Counted from the stretch's first letter, positions 1 through 9,470 are shown. The stretch is DNA of 64,000 nt from Bacteroidia bacterium (GCA_030426665.1 JAUHYD010000002.1:62001-126000); one strand, 5' to 3'. The notes: generated by a model from the letters alone, not told the origin. A program made the numbers and translations.

Positions 1-264
1 ACAGAATTAGCCGCCTGTTGCAATCTGTATAGCAAGTATGAGATAGATTATATGAAGACATCTACCGGGTACGCGAGTGTGGGTGCTACTGTACATGCGG
101 TGTCAATGATGCGAGAGTTGCTGCCAACCAGGATAGGCATTAAGGCCGCCGGTGGAATACGCAAATGCGCTTTCGCCATGGAGTTGATAGATGCCGGTGC
201 TACACGCCTGGGCTGCTCCACCAGTATGCAGATTATGAAGGAGTACAGAAAGATGGTGGTATAG
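1..264 (+). CDS. deoC: deoxyribose-phosphate aldolase, C-terminal part (5' end outside window)
   Basis: The open frame runs in from the left edge and ends at a TAG at 262-264, leaving about 87 residues. The visible part carries the DeoC C-terminal signatures: a YMKTSTGY motif with the Schiff-base lysine (family consensus [DF][FY][IV]KTSTG[FY]), then GIKAAGGIR with the second active-site lysine, and GATRLGCST near the end. The enzyme splits 2-deoxyribose-5-phosphate into glyceraldehyde-3-phosphate and acetaldehyde in the cytoplasm, in deoxynucleoside salvage. It is convergent with thiG, which ends 55 bases away. I see no clear terminator hairpin in that short T-rich gap. The start and the upstream context cannot be judged from this window. 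Confidence 0.9.
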   Translation, partial: TELAACCNLYSKYEIDYMKTSTGYASVGATVHAVSMMRELLPTRIGIKAAGGIRKCAFAMELIDAGATRLGCSTSMQIMKEYRKMVV

Positions 265-319
265 ATGCCGGTTATTTGCTTTTACAAATTTTTTCTCCCT
301 ATTTTTTTAATTCGATTAT

Positions 320-1093
320 TTATAAGTTCAGGAAGTCTGTTAGTGGGCTGCTACTTTCAGCATGGGATTTTATTGACCCGGGCTGAGCATTATATGCCAT
401 TCTTCCTCCTTCGACAGCCATACGGAAGGCAGTAGCAATCAACACAGGGTCTCCGGCCACTGCAATTGCAGTATTCACCAATACTGCATCGGCACCGAGT
501 TCCATAGCTGCTGCGGCATGGCTTGGTACACCTATACCCGCATCTATTATTACAGGTACATTACTCTGTTCAATAATAATCTGTAAAAACTCCAGCGTTT
601 TCAGACCCATATTGCTGCCGATGGGGGCTCCCAGTGGCATTACTGCTGCTACGCCTACATCTTCAAGCCGTTTGCAAAGAACCGGGTCTGCGTGAATGTA
701 GGGCAGTACAACGAAACCTTCCTTAACTAACCGTTCCGCTGCCATGAGCGTTTCTATCGGGTCTGGCATCAAGTACTTAGGATCCGGATGAATTTCAAGT
801 TTCAGCCAGTTTGTTTGCATAGCTTCCCGCGCCAACTTGGCAGCAAATACAGCCTCGTCAGCATTGCGTACGCCGGAGGTGTTGGGTAGCAGGTGAATGT
901 GTGGGTGTTGAAGGTGCTGCAATATATCGTCATCTTCACCGTCTCTACTTACTCGTTTTAATGCCACCGTTACCAATTCCGTGCCGGACGCAAGTAGTGC
1001 AGCCTCCATCAATTGGTGATTCCCAAACTTACCGGTTCCGGTAAACAGTCGGGATGAAAACTCTTTGTCGGCAATTTTTAATGTATCCTTCAT
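320..1093 (-). CDS. thiG: thiazole synthase ThiG
   Basis: This 257-residue protein is close to the usual ThiG length. ThiG condenses 1-deoxyxylulose-5-phosphate, dehydroglycine and the ThiS thiocarboxylate into the thiazole phosphate of thiamine, in the cytoplasm. The Schiff-base lysine is K98 in the LKLEIHPD stretch, with E100 two residues later, and D184 sits in [13 protein letters not shown]; this is the same K/E/D trio as in characterised ThiG. The phosphate-binding loops ([16 protein letters not shown]) are intact. The start ATG (1091-1093) overlaps the thiE stop in an ATGA arrangement, so the two are probably translationally coupled. It is the last gene of the riboswitch-led thi operon. 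Its usual partners thiH or thiO and thiF are not beside it. Confidence 0.96.
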   Translation of the reverse strand: MKDTLKIADKEFSSRLFTGTGKFGNHQLMEAALLASGTELVTVALKRVSRDGEDDDILQHLQHPHIHLLPNTSGVRNADEAVFAAKLAREAMQTNWLKLEIHPDPKYLMPDPIETLMAAERLVKEGFVVLPYIHADPVLCKRLEDVGVAAVMPLGAPIGSNMGLKTLEFLQIIIEQSNVPVIIDAGIGVPSHAAAAMELGADAVLVNTAIAVAGDPVLIATAFRMAVEGGRMAYNAQPGSIKSHAESSSPLTDFLNL

Positions 1094-1716
1094 ACTACTC
1101 GTTGTTGTAAAAGTTGTTTAAATGTGGTGGTAGCAGTCGTTACATCTGCTGCATTGCATATAGCACCCGAAACTGCAACACCGTATAGGCCTGCATCTAT
1201 CAGATCAGACACATCCTTGTTTGTTATACCTCCGACTCCTACTAATGGAGGGTGGGGGATTTCATTATTAGATAACGCTTCGATAATCCGCTGATAGCCC
1301 TCTAAACCGATGACGGGGCTAAGGTTCTTCTTAGTGCCGGTAAACCGGAACGGCCCCAGACCTATGTAGTCTGTCGGCAGTTTTGATAGTCGTACCACAT
1401 CCTCATAAGTGTTTGCGGTGCAACCTATAATAAAATCCGGTCCCAGCAATGCTCTGGCTTCTTCGGCAGGCATGTCATTTTTACCAAGATGCACACCATC
1501 CGCAACCAACTCCATGGCTAATTGAACATTGTCATTAATTATAAAAGTAGCACCGTGTCTGCGACAAACCTGCTGCACCTCAATCGCTATATTTCTAAAT
1601 TCCGGATAAGGAGTGTCTTTCAAGCGCAATTGTACCCAGCTTGCGCCGCCGCCGCAAGCTGCATCGGCAACTGCGGCCGATGTAGTGATTAACTGCAATT
1701 TGGAGATTGGCTTCAT
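1090..1716 (-). CDS. thiE: thiamine phosphate synthase ThiE
   Basis: ThiE joins HMP pyrophosphate and thiazole phosphate to give thiamine phosphate. The frame is open further upstream, but I place the start at the ATG at 1716: it overlaps the thiD stop as ATGA, and the residues before it do not look like ThiE. That gives 208 residues, normal for the family. Diagnostic motifs are [17 protein letters not shown] followed by [11 protein letters not shown], the [13 protein letters not shown] loop, GVGGIT and the closing GVAVSGAI. It is followed by thiG with another ATGA overlap, so thiD-thiE-thiG look translationally coupled. Its transcription is expected to follow the TPP riboswitch ahead of thiS. 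Confidence 0.95.
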   Translation of the reverse strand: MKPISKLQLITTSAAVADAACGGGASWVQLRLKDTPYPEFRNIAIEVQQVCRRHGATFIINDNVQLAMELVADGVHLGKNDMPAEEARALLGPDFIIGCTANTYEDVVRLSKLPTDYIGLGPFRFTGTKKNLSPVIGLEGYQRIIEALSNNEIPHPPLVGVGGITNKDVSDLIDAGLYGVAVSGAICNAADVTTATTTFKQLLQQRVV

Positions 1717-2471
1717 GGGGCAAACTTTTGGTGAACACCTAATAGAGTGTCGCTGCTCGACAGGTATTTGTGTGTATAAGTATTCGCCAGCTCCGCTGCA
1801 TATGCCAGCTCTTTGCCTAACGATAGCTGTGCAGTCAAAGCTGCTGATAATACGCAACCGCTGCCGTGTTTTTCGCCATGTTCTATCCTGTCATTTGCGA
1901 AGGCATAGGTGTGGTCGGCAACATAGAGCAGATCCGTAACGGTACCCTGGTCGGCATGCCCTCCTTTAAGATAAATATTCAGGCTTTCGCTTTCTTCTTC
2001 CAACCTGGTATTCAATTCTTCTTTACCAAATAACCACTCTGCCTCCGGTATGTTTGGGGTGATGCAATACACGTCTTTCAAAATCTCCCTGAACTTTTCC
2101 GGATGCTGATGGAACGTAAACCCGGCACTAGCTTTGATAATAGGGTCGTACACAACCACCGGTTGTTCTATGTTTCCTTTTATAAATTGTATCAACCTCG
2201 CTAGTACATCCGCACTTTCTATCAATCCGATTTTTATGTGCTTTATCGAAAACCGCCGTAGCAGTACAGCTATTTGTTCTTCAATTTGCGCTACTGCCAC
2301 CCATTCCACCTTGTCAAACTCAATATCATTCTGATAAGTAAGCGCCGATACAACTCCCATTCCATATACTCCATTTGCTTCCAATGTTTTCACATCTGCC
2401 AATACCCCAGCTCCTCCCGAGGGGTCGAATCCGGCGATGGAAAGCACTATTGGATGTGAAGTTGAGGTCAT
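1713..2471 (-). CDS. thiD: hydroxymethylpyrimidine / HMP-phosphate kinase ThiD
   Basis: This 252-residue member of the ribokinase/PfkB-like superfamily phosphorylates HMP and HMP-P to the pyrophosphate that ThiE uses. The N-terminal signature IAGFDPSGGAG followed by ADVKT, the YDPIIKASAGF stretch, the TPNIPEAE segment, the LKGGHADQG loop and the anion-hole HGSGCVLSAA near the C terminus match ThiD throughout. The start lies 7 bases after the stop of the KilA-N-domain gene, so the two are almost certainly co-transcribed. The stop overlaps the thiE start. Nothing is missing from the catalytic motifs. Confidence 0.95.
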   Translation of the reverse strand: MTSTSHPIVLSIAGFDPSGGAGVLADVKTLEANGVYGMGVVSALTYQNDIEFDKVEWVAVAQIEEQIAVLLRRFSIKHIKIGLIESADVLARLIQFIKGNIEQPVVVYDPIIKASAGFTFHQHPEKFREILKDVYCITPNIPEAEWLFGKEELNTRLEEESESLNIYLKGGHADQGTVTDLLYVADHTYAFANDRIEHGEKHGSGCVLSAALTAQLSLGKELAYAAELANTYTHKYLSSSDTLLGVHQKFAP

Positions 2472-2478
2472 TGATAGA

Positions 2479-3303
2479 TTATTTAAGATTTTTTATTTTG
2501 TTATTTGAGAGTAGCGATTTTATTTGTGTAATTGCAATTTCATTTAATTTGAGAAGTCGTTCAGATTGGGGTAATTGTTGACGAATGAGTACAGAATTGA
2601 TACTTTCCAGATTCGTTAGCACTACAAGTTGTTCTAATGTAGCGTGGTCTCGTATATTTCCGGTTTTGCCTACATTTTCACTCCTCCATTGCTTTGCTGT
2701 AATACCGAATAGGGAAACATTTAGGATATCGGCCTCTCCTGCATATACTTCGGCTGCCTGGCTCCTGGTAATTGTTGGTGGTACCAACTGTTCTTTTATT
2801 GCATCTGTATGAATACGATAGTTGATTTTTGAAAGTGTTCGTTGAAGGTTCCAATCAAGGTTGTGTTTACTGCTTTCTATTTCCTTTAGTCGTTGAAATT
2901 CTACTAAAAGGTAAAGCTTAAATTCAGCGCTAACCCATGAAGCAAACTCAAAAGCGATGTCCTTGTGGGCGAATGTTCCGCCCCCTACTCCTCGTTTTGA
3001 TTGTATGCCGATGGCATTGGTAGCTTCTATCCATTTAGATGGTGATAAAACAAAACTATTACTACCGGCCTGATACATAAAGGAGTCGAATTCGACCCCT
3101 TTAAATTGTGGGTTGTGTAGTTTTTCCCACAACCCCATAAATTCTATCGTATTTCGGCTTCGCATCCAGTTTTTTACGACATCTTTAGGTTCTTGAGGGT
3201 TTTTAAATCGGGCAATGTCAGTAATAGAGATGTAATCATAATTTTCACCCTCAATAAAGAACACATCTGTACCTTTTACTGTAATGCTTTTATTTTTTGT
3301 CAT
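2479..3303 (-). CDS. KilA-N domain protein inside the thiamine operon
   Basis: This 274-residue protein has an N-terminal KilA-N DNA-binding domain over roughly residues 5-145. It begins with a YDYISITDIARF segment (the beta hairpin of the domain) and contains the typical KNWMRSRNT, TNAIGIQSKRG and GGTFAHKDIAFEFASWVS stretches, where 'H..IA..FASW.S.EF' is the core helix motif. The C-terminal ~130 residues are mostly helical and I do not recognise them. KilA-N domains are known from phage and large DNA-virus proteins and from many bacterial genes of unknown role. The gene sits between thiC (60 bases upstream) and thiD (7 bases downstream) on the same strand with no visible terminator on either side, so it should be transcribed with the thi genes. 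It has no signal peptide or membrane segment. Whether it regulates the operon or is an insert is not known. Confidence 0.85.
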   Translation of the reverse strand: MTKNKSITVKGTDVFFIEGENYDYISITDIARFKNPQEPKDVVKNWMRSRNTIEFMGLWEKLHNPQFKGVEFDSFMYQAGSNSFVLSPSKWIEATNAIGIQSKRGVGGGTFAHKDIAFEFASWVSAEFKLYLLVEFQRLKEIESSKHNLDWNLQRTLSKINYRIHTDAIKEQLVPPTITRSQAAEVYAGEADILNVSLFGITAKQWRSENVGKTGNIRDHATLEQLVVLTNLESINSVLIRQQLPQSERLLKLNEIAITQIKSLLSNNKIKNLK

Positions 3304-3363
3304 AACTCAGGTGTTATAGATAATAAAAGTCAAATAGGTTTGCTGGGATACGGTGTTTATATG

Positions 3364-5223
<1,860 letters not shown>

Positions 5224-5279
5224 TCAGTTTTTGCCGGGAACTATTGTCTCCCGATTTACAAATTGTTTATGTTAGGGTA

Positions 5280-5483
5280 TTATCCGCCCTGAGTTGCTTT
5301 TATTATTATTATTCGGTCTTCTTCTTTTAGTTGGTAGGAGTCCCATTCCTGTGAGGGTATCACATCGCTATTTACTGCCAGGGCCATTCCCTTACGCGAC
5401 GGCACATTCAGCACAGTAAGCGCATCGGTAAGAACCGACTGTTCCGGCAATTCGTAATCAGAATTGTTGATGCGGATTTTCAT
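5280..5483 (-). CDS. thiS: sulfur carrier protein ThiS
   Basis: This 67-residue beta-grasp protein ends in the required Gly-Gly (KATQGG), which is adenylated and thiocarboxylated and then gives its sulfur to ThiG. Its length and the ALAVNSDVIPSQEW and LKEEDRIIIIKATQGG stretches are typical of ThiS. It is the first gene behind the TPP riboswitch; about 70 bases of leader separate the riboswitch from its ATG. The ThiF-type adenylyltransferase that should activate it is not encoded in this operon. Confidence 0.93.
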   Translation of the reverse strand: MKIRINNSDYELPEQSVLTDALTVLNVPSRKGMALAVNSDVIPSQEWDSYQLKEEDRIIIIKATQGG

Positions 5484-5525
5484 ACACTAGATTTCAACGT
5501 TAATAAGGAACCCGACTTCAGGTCA

Positions 5526-5539
5526 GCATTTGCAAATGC
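5526..5539 (-). other. 14-base perfect palindrome in the leader between riboswitch and thiS
   Basis: A perfect palindrome (GCATTTGCAAATGC) lies 14 bases beyond the 3' end of the aptamer and about 43 bases before the thiS ATG. It could form part of the expression platform, either as a short hairpin or by competing with the aptamer's 3' strand. It has no T run, so it is not a standard intrinsic terminator. The function is inferred from position only. Confidence 0.4.
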
Positions 5540-5552
5540 AGGAGGTAAGTTA

Positions 5553-5635
5553 CTTTTCCCTTTCGCAGGTATTATCCTGATCAGGTTCAAAGGGTATTAT
5601 CTCAGTCGGCATAGCCCGACACCCCTAAAGTCAGT
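5553..5635 (-). promoter_or_regulatory. TPP (THI-box) riboswitch
   Basis: Read on the minus strand, the stretch contains the conserved TPP aptamer blocks in order: AGGGGTGTCGG at the 5' stem, CCGACTGAGAT, ACCCTTTGAACCTGATCAGG and ATAATACCTGCGAAAGGGA. The CUGAGA and ACCUGAUC blocks are the pyrimidine- and pyrophosphate-binding cores of the family. A -7 promoter element directly precedes it and thiS follows it, so it should lower expression of the whole thiS-thiC-thiD-thiE-thiG operon when thiamine pyrophosphate is plentiful. Confidence 0.95.
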
Positions 5636-5637
5636 AA

Positions 5638-5645
5638 CAAATGTA
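5638..5645 (-). promoter_or_regulatory. promoter -7 element of the thi operon
   Basis: TACATTTG on the minus strand matches the Bacteroidota -7 consensus TAnnTTTG and sits two bases ahead of the riboswitch's 5' stem, so transcription would start at or just inside the aptamer. I did not find a matching -33 TTG at the standard spacing. Confidence 0.6.
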
Positions 5646-5685
5646 CGAGTTTATTAACTATTAGCATTGTTGCTATGGTAAAACA

Positions 5686-5714
5686 ACAAAGCCCCGCATT
5701 GTGCAGGGCTTTGT
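5686..5714 (-). terminator. terminator hairpin after the outer-membrane protein gene
   Basis: ACAAAGCCC and GGGCTTTGT form a perfect 9-bp stem with an 11-base loop, about 20 bases beyond the stop of the 5735-6427 gene on the minus strand. It separates that gene from the thi riboswitch. No long T run follows, so it may act together with Rho or stabilise the mRNA end. Confidence 0.65.
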
Positions 5715-5734
5715 CATTATAACTGGTGATAACC

Positions 5735-6427
5735 TTAGAATGTGTAGCCTATCTTGAAACTTCCCTGAGTCAGGAAGGTTGTACCCTGATTGATAGTATT
5801 TATCCGATCGATATAGGTAAATCCGAACCCAAGTTCTGCACCTACGTATAGGTGAGCAGTAGCATTGATATTCAATGAGTTGTTTATCATCATACCCAAC
5901 AAAAAGCGATCATAAACACCCGGCGCATTGTAGTATGCTTTGTAGTATGGGTCGTAATAGTTGCTTGTTGTTGCTTTTTGTCCGGCACCCACCACTACCG
6001 AAGGACCAACTGCATACTTCACTCTACCCATGCCTGTAGGATAGAACTTAACCCCCGGCATAGCGTAAAACATTACGTTGTTGTTGTTCTGATAGGGAGT
6101 TCCGTAATATGGGTCGTACTGGTCATTTCTGATATTGAAGGTCGCTATGACGGGTACATAAACCGAGATAATACCATCCGGCTCAATGGCACGCTCATAA
6201 CTCAATCCGACACCAACGCCATTCTCTGTAAATTGAAACGGCGACAATGCGATTGTTGTAAAGTCGCTCCAATGCTTATCCATATTATGTTGATGGAATG
6301 AAGGTCGCGGGCTACCATCCAGACTTGATTTTTCTGACAAAATACCTACATTGCCTGGTTCGTCTTCCTGAGCATAAGCTCCGCCAATCAATAATAGGGA
6401 CAACGCTGTAAGCAGTATTGATTTCAT
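5735..6427 (-). CDS. small outer-membrane beta-barrel protein, function unknown
   Basis: This 230-residue protein has a clear Sec signal peptide (residues 1-19, MKSILLTALSLLLIGGAYA, cleaved before QEDEPG). After about 30 acidic/polar residues, the mature part is made of alternating hydrophobic/polar strands with aromatic residues, as in small beta-barrels, and ends in a C-terminal phenylalanine (IGYTF), typical of outer-membrane proteins. I do not recognise a specific family. Strand-like stretches such as VGVGLSYERAI, MPGVKFYP, YAVGPSVVVGAG and LYVGAELGFGFTYI support an 8- to 10-strand barrel by inference. It lies between purM and the thi riboswitch on the same strand and has its own terminator. 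Confidence 0.75.
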   Translation of the reverse strand: MKSILLTALSLLLIGGAYAQEDEPGNVGILSEKSSLDGSPRPSFHQHNMDKHWSDFTTIALSPFQFTENGVGVGLSYERAIEPDGIISVYVPVIATFNIRNDQYDPYYGTPYQNNNNVMFYAMPGVKFYPTGMGRVKYAVGPSVVVGAGQKATTSNYYDPYYKAYYNAPGVYDRFLLGMMINNSLNINATAHLYVGAELGFGFTYIDRINTINQGTTFLTQGSFKIGYTF

Positions 6428-6570
6428 ATTGTTTGCTTTTGGTTTGAATTTGAAGGTTAATTTAAAGTGTGAAAGTACTACATATTGTAAACTTCACTGA
6501 CTAAAACAATTTTTTTAATAAAATATTGTGCAAGAACGATGGAAAATTTCACCCGTCCTTTATACAACCG

Positions 6571-7737
6571 CTAATTATAAGTGAATCGACCGTATTCGCT
6601 TTCTATTACTACTTCCTTTTTCTCTGATTGCTCCACAAACCCGGAAATTTGAGCATCTATATTGAAGCTCTTTGCTATTTCTATGATGCTTGCCGCCGTG
6701 TCTTTATCCGTAAATACCTCTAATCGTTGCCCCATATTAAACACCTGATACATTTCCCGCCAATCTGTTCCTGCAGATTTTTGAATCATGGTAAACAGAG
6801 GAGGTGCCGGCAACAAGTTGTTTTTCACAACTCTAAGTGCTGACGGTAGGTAATGCAGGCACTTGCTTTGTCCGCCACCACTGCAATGTATGATGCCATG
6901 TATCTTATCAAAGTGAGCTTGCAACATTTTCAGCACTACCGGCGCATACGTACGGGTAGGGGAGAGTATCATCTTACCGACGTTAAGCGGAGTTTCGGTA
7001 GCATCTGTAAGTGAGTAGCTGCCGTTGTAAACCACCTCGTCAGGTAGATTAGGGTCGACGCTCTCCGGGTACTTACGCGCATGCTCCTTGTTAAGCATTT
7101 CATGACGAGCGCTGGTAAGTCCGTTGCTGCCCATGCCACTATTGTAGGTATCCTCATAAGTTGCCTGACCGTAACTGGCAAGCGATACCACCACATCGCC
7201 GGATTGCATGTTTTCGGTAGTAACCAGTCTATCCCTACGCATACGGCACGCCATAGTGCCATCTACTATCACGGTGCGTACAAGATCACCTACATCGGCT
7301 GTCTCGCCACCCAGGAATCGTACATCAACGCCATATTCCCGCAACTTATCGAAGTATTCCTGTGTGCCATTGATTATAGCAGAGATAACCTCGCCTGGTA
7401 TCAGTCCCTTATTACGCCCGATGGTAGATGAATAGGTAAATGGCCCGGTAGCACCTACGCACAGCAGGTCATCTATATTCATCACGATGCTGTCTATCGC
7501 AATGCCCTTCCATACACTCATATCTCCGGTTTCCTTCCAGTACATATATGCAAGTGCCGACTTTGTACCTGCACCATCTGCATGCATCAGGTTACAGTAG
7601 TCAGGGTCGTTACCCCAGTAGTCAGGATATACCTTGCAAAATGCATTTGGAAACAAACCCTTATCAAGTTTGGCTACTGCCTTATGTACCTCTTCTTTCT
7701 GCGCAGATACCCCACGCTGGCTATAACGGTCATTCAT
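6571..7737 (-). CDS. purM: phosphoribosylformylglycinamidine cyclo-ligase (AIR synthase)
   Basis: PurM closes FGAM to aminoimidazole ribotide (AIR) with ATP in purine synthesis; AIR is also the substrate of ThiC. The 388-residue length fits the longer form found in Bacteroidota. Family features visible are the HADGAGTKSALAY substrate loop, DSIVMNIDDLLCVGA, the GGETADVGDLV segment, the SGMGSNGLTSARH glycine-rich loop, SPTRTYAPV, the IHGIIHCSGGGQSK turn and the NMGQRLEVF stretch. The start ATG follows a -7 element only seven bases upstream, so the leader is very short. It is not in the thi operon, but the purM product feeds ThiC. Confidence 0.94.
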   Translation of the reverse strand: MNDRYSQRGVSAQKEEVHKAVAKLDKGLFPNAFCKVYPDYWGNDPDYCNLMHADGAGTKSALAYMYWKETGDMSVWKGIAIDSIVMNIDDLLCVGATGPFTYSSTIGRNKGLIPGEVISAIINGTQEYFDKLREYGVDVRFLGGETADVGDLVRTVIVDGTMACRMRRDRLVTTENMQSGDVVVSLASYGQATYEDTYNSGMGSNGLTSARHEMLNKEHARKYPESVDPNLPDEVVYNGSYSLTDATETPLNVGKMILSPTRTYAPVVLKMLQAHFDKIHGIIHCSGGGQSKCLHYLPSALRVVKNNLLPAPPLFTMIQKSAGTDWREMYQVFNMGQRLEVFTDKDTAASIIEIAKSFNIDAQISGFVEQSEKKEVVIESEYGRFTYN

Positions 7738-7744
7738 ACTGCTG

Positions 7745-7752
7745 CAAAAGTA
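7745..7752 (-). promoter_or_regulatory. candidate -7 element for purM
   Basis: TACTTTTG on the minus strand matches TAnnTTTG and lies seven bases before the purM ATG. If it is used, the transcript would be nearly leaderless. No -33 TTG is evident at the right spacing. Confidence 0.4.
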
Positions 7753-7853
7753 AGATAAAGGGGTGGATAGTTTTATTTTAAGTAATTTGAATATATTGGA
7801 AGGACATTAGCTACGTTAAACTTTATTTGTTCACCTTATCAGAAATTACGAGC

Positions 7854-8351
7854 ATGAGAAATGGGAATTCTGTAAAAACTGAAAAGGAGTATTCAGTATT
7901 GGGCTACTACCAAATAATCGGCGGTATAGTTGGTTTTATAATTGCAGCCGTTTCATTTGTGCAGACAGAAGGGTTCAATTCGCTGATACTCGGCTTTCTG
8001 TTTCTGACTGCTGCGTTATTTTTGTTTTCTATTTATTGTGGTGTATTGTGCTTAAAGTTCAAAAAGCAGGGATTGTCACTCTCGCTGATAAATCAAACGC
8101 TACAAGTGATAGGATTCGCCGTTGGCGGCTATTCATTTCAATATGTCGCGGGTTTGTATTTCGTTATAGGGGTAGATATGACAGATTCTGTTTCGTTTGA
8201 TTTTGGTGTCGGCTTGTCTAAGCTCGATTTTAGTATAAACCACGATCATCAAAAAGCTATCATTTTAATAAATGTGGTGGCATGTATTATAGCCAATAGG
8301 ATAATGAACTTACAAGAACATGTAAAGGAGGAAGGTGATGCTGATCTCTAA
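7854..8351 (+). CDS. small integral membrane protein, unknown function
   Basis: The reading frame is open from a TTG at 7827, but the ATG at 7854 is the more likely start and gives 165 residues. The protein has about four hydrophobic segments: residues ~15-35 (YYQIIGGIVGFIIAAVSFV), ~40-65 (LILGFLFLTAALFLFSIYCG), ~80-105 (a VIGFAVGGYSFQYVAGLYF region) and ~135-150 (AIILINVVACIIANR), separated by short charged loops. It ends in an acidic tail. I do not recognise a family. It is divergent from purM and borders the repeat-rich accessory region. It could be a degenerate immunity or small envelope protein, but nothing here proves that. Confidence 0.6.
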   Translation: MRNGNSVKTEKEYSVLGYYQIIGGIVGFIIAAVSFVQTEGFNSLILGFLFLTAALFLFSIYCGVLCLKFKKQGLSLSLINQTLQVIGFAVGGYSFQYVAGLYFVIGVDMTDSVSFDFGVGLSKLDFSINHDHQKAIILINVVACIIANRIMNLQEHVKEEGDADL

Positions 8352-8519
8352 GAGTCAGATGATGACTACCCCGGCGCAAGTCTGAGCATAGCCTTGTTTG
8401 TTGCCTGACTCGTGTCCACATAGTATAATCGGTTTGCAACCGGAGTCGTAGCTTATCGTACCTTAAACTCAATGTTTAGTGCAAATCCGTCACTTACCTC
8501 GGTTATATTTCTTAAAGGG

Positions 8520-8589
8520 AACTCCCCTCCTTTTTTAAAGGAGGGGACGCAGTAAAAAAGGCGAAGTGTTTTTTGCTGCTGGGGTGGTT
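8520..8589. repeat. MITE-like element with two hairpins and terminal inverted repeats
   Basis: The ends are inverted copies (AACTCCCC at the left, GGGGTGGTT at the right, one mismatch). Inside, 8524-8546 is a 10-bp perfect hairpin (CCCCTCCTTT / AAAGGAGGGG) and 8549-8579 is a second hairpin (GCAG...AAAAAA / TTTTTT...CTGC). I recall similar 'CCCCTCC..GGAGGGG ... GGGGTGGTTA' intergenic elements from many Bacteroidota genomes; that recollection is not verified here. It has no coding capacity. It may also end transcripts from the flanking genes. Confidence 0.6.
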
Positions 8590-8599
8590 AATTAATACT

Positions 8600-8666
8600 C
8601 ACGTTTGCCATAGGATATTCCTACCGCATAAGCGGTAGTCGGTTTCTGTCGATGAATGGGGACCCC
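8600..8666. repeat. dispersed palindromic repeat, copy 1
   Basis: This ~67-base unit recurs at 12950-13017 in the same orientation; about 41 of the first 49 aligned bases agree. It includes the imperfect palindrome ATAGGATATTCCTA and the perfect hairpin CTACCGC-AT-AAGCGGTAG, followed by GTCGGTTTCTG and GAATGGGGACC. It is not coding. Confidence 0.65.
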
Positions 8667-8691
8667 ACCGACGCGATTTTTAATTTGTTTT

Positions 8692-9195
8692 CTATCTGAA
8701 ACTGCTATGATGCTTACTATTATTAAGTTTTGACAATACTATATTTGGGTTGTCAACTTCTATAGCTCGATATAACTCTCGATTTAGGGACTCAATGATT
8801 GGTGCTCCATTCCGAATTTGAATATATAGCGGGAATTTTTCAGACGATTTTTTATTGTTTAGAATCTCTCGGAGGTGTCTCTTTTCCAAATTGGTATGAA
8901 TCACTCTTCCTTGAATAAATACCGGGTTTATCTTTGAATACATGTTCGGAAGTATTTCCTTTTCAATAAAGGCAAGTGCTTTCTTTTTGTCGGTATAAAA
9001 GAAAAAGCCGCACTCCTCCTTAGATTTCAGGAATTCTAAATAATCAGACCGGAACTTCTTATGCCTGTGGTTGGAAAACGGGATGGCAATTACAAATAGC
9101 GGTACAAGCAATATTGTCATCAAAATCCCTACTAGGAACATGGTTATCAGTCCAATTGCAAAGCAAAAGCCTTTTACTTTTTCAAAACGGGACAT
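8692..9195 (-). CDS. hypothetical membrane-anchored protein
   Basis: This 167-residue protein has a long N-terminal hydrophobic stretch (about residues 10-38, with FCFAIGLITMFLVGILM and ILLVPLFVIAIPF) that may cross the membrane once or twice, followed by a basic loop (NHRHKKFR) and a soluble, lysine-rich domain of about 120 residues. I recognise no motif or family. The start ATG is followed by a basic n-region. It lies alone between repeats, on the opposite strand to the neighbouring toxin-antitoxin pair, and is probably accessory. Confidence 0.6.
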   Translation of the reverse strand: MSRFEKVKGFCFAIGLITMFLVGILMTILLVPLFVIAIPFSNHRHKKFRSDYLEFLKSKEECGFFFYTDKKKALAFIEKEILPNMYSKINPVFIQGRVIHTNLEKRHLREILNNKKSSEKFPLYIQIRNGAPIIESLNRELYRAIEVDNPNIVLSKLNNSKHHSSFR

Positions 9196-9245
9196 GTGTC
9201 TAGTTGTTATTAATCAAATACTAAGATAGTAATAATAATATTCTC

Positions 9246-9365
9246 CGATTGGCGCCAGCGTTTTATACTGGTGTCTACAGCTTTGCCAGTCTCTTCGACT
9301 GGAGAGTAGTATCATTTCGCCGTCGTTGGTATTCCTCACCGACGACTACACGAGTAGCAGAAAAA
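9246..9365. repeat. multi-hairpin repeat element, copy A (left of the toxin-antitoxin pair)
   Basis: Four small hairpins follow one another: CCAG...CTGG (about 9254-9271), a 6-bp CCAGTC/GACTGG stem (about 9286-9302), a CGTCG-type stem around GGTATTCCTCACC (about 9321-9345) and CTAC-ACGA-GTAG (about 9346-9357). The first ~44 bases, from TTGGCGCCAGC on, recur at 10193-10236 with about 35 of 44 bases the same, in the same orientation. The pair thus brackets the vapBC-like locus. Confidence 0.55.
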
Positions 9366-9386
9366 ACCTGTCGGTAATTACATTGT

Positions 9387-9470
9387 TCAATATAGAGTAT
9401 CATCCAGCGCATGCCTCAGCATACCCATTTCCCTCTCTCTGCCTCGTGACTGTATAGTTCTGCCAATATG
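9387..9470 (-). pseudogene. short C-terminal coding remnant
   Basis: Between two stops on the minus strand there is a 27-codon open stretch ending in MGMLRHALDDTLY. A second minus-strand remnant at 10148-10233 ends MGAMLKLALVDDFN, so both look like eroded copies of the same 3' gene end, or of a repeat that happens to be open. No start codon or full domain is present. This is an inference from two short matching tails. Confidence 0.3.

Larger units (their letters stand above)
8352..8691. other. 340-base gene-free stretch made of dispersed repeats
   Basis: No convincing gene lies here. It holds, in order: a degenerate fragment at 8371-8391 similar to 10161-10180 and 9404-9423 (core GCGCAAGTCTGAGCATAGCC); a fragment at 8426-8446 containing TTTGCAACCGGAGTC that recurs at 13029-13048; a MITE-like double hairpin (8520-8589); and a palindromic repeat (8600-8666). 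All are described separately or under findings. Confidence 0.6.

Noticed and set aside
1613-1939. Open frame on the plus strand across thiE and thiD (108 codons)
   Set aside because: It runs opposite to well-supported thiD and thiE and has no domain.
8287-8472. 61-codon minus-strand frame starting with a TTG
   Set aside because: It consists of the dispersed-repeat fragment and antisense of the membrane protein end; no ATG and no family.
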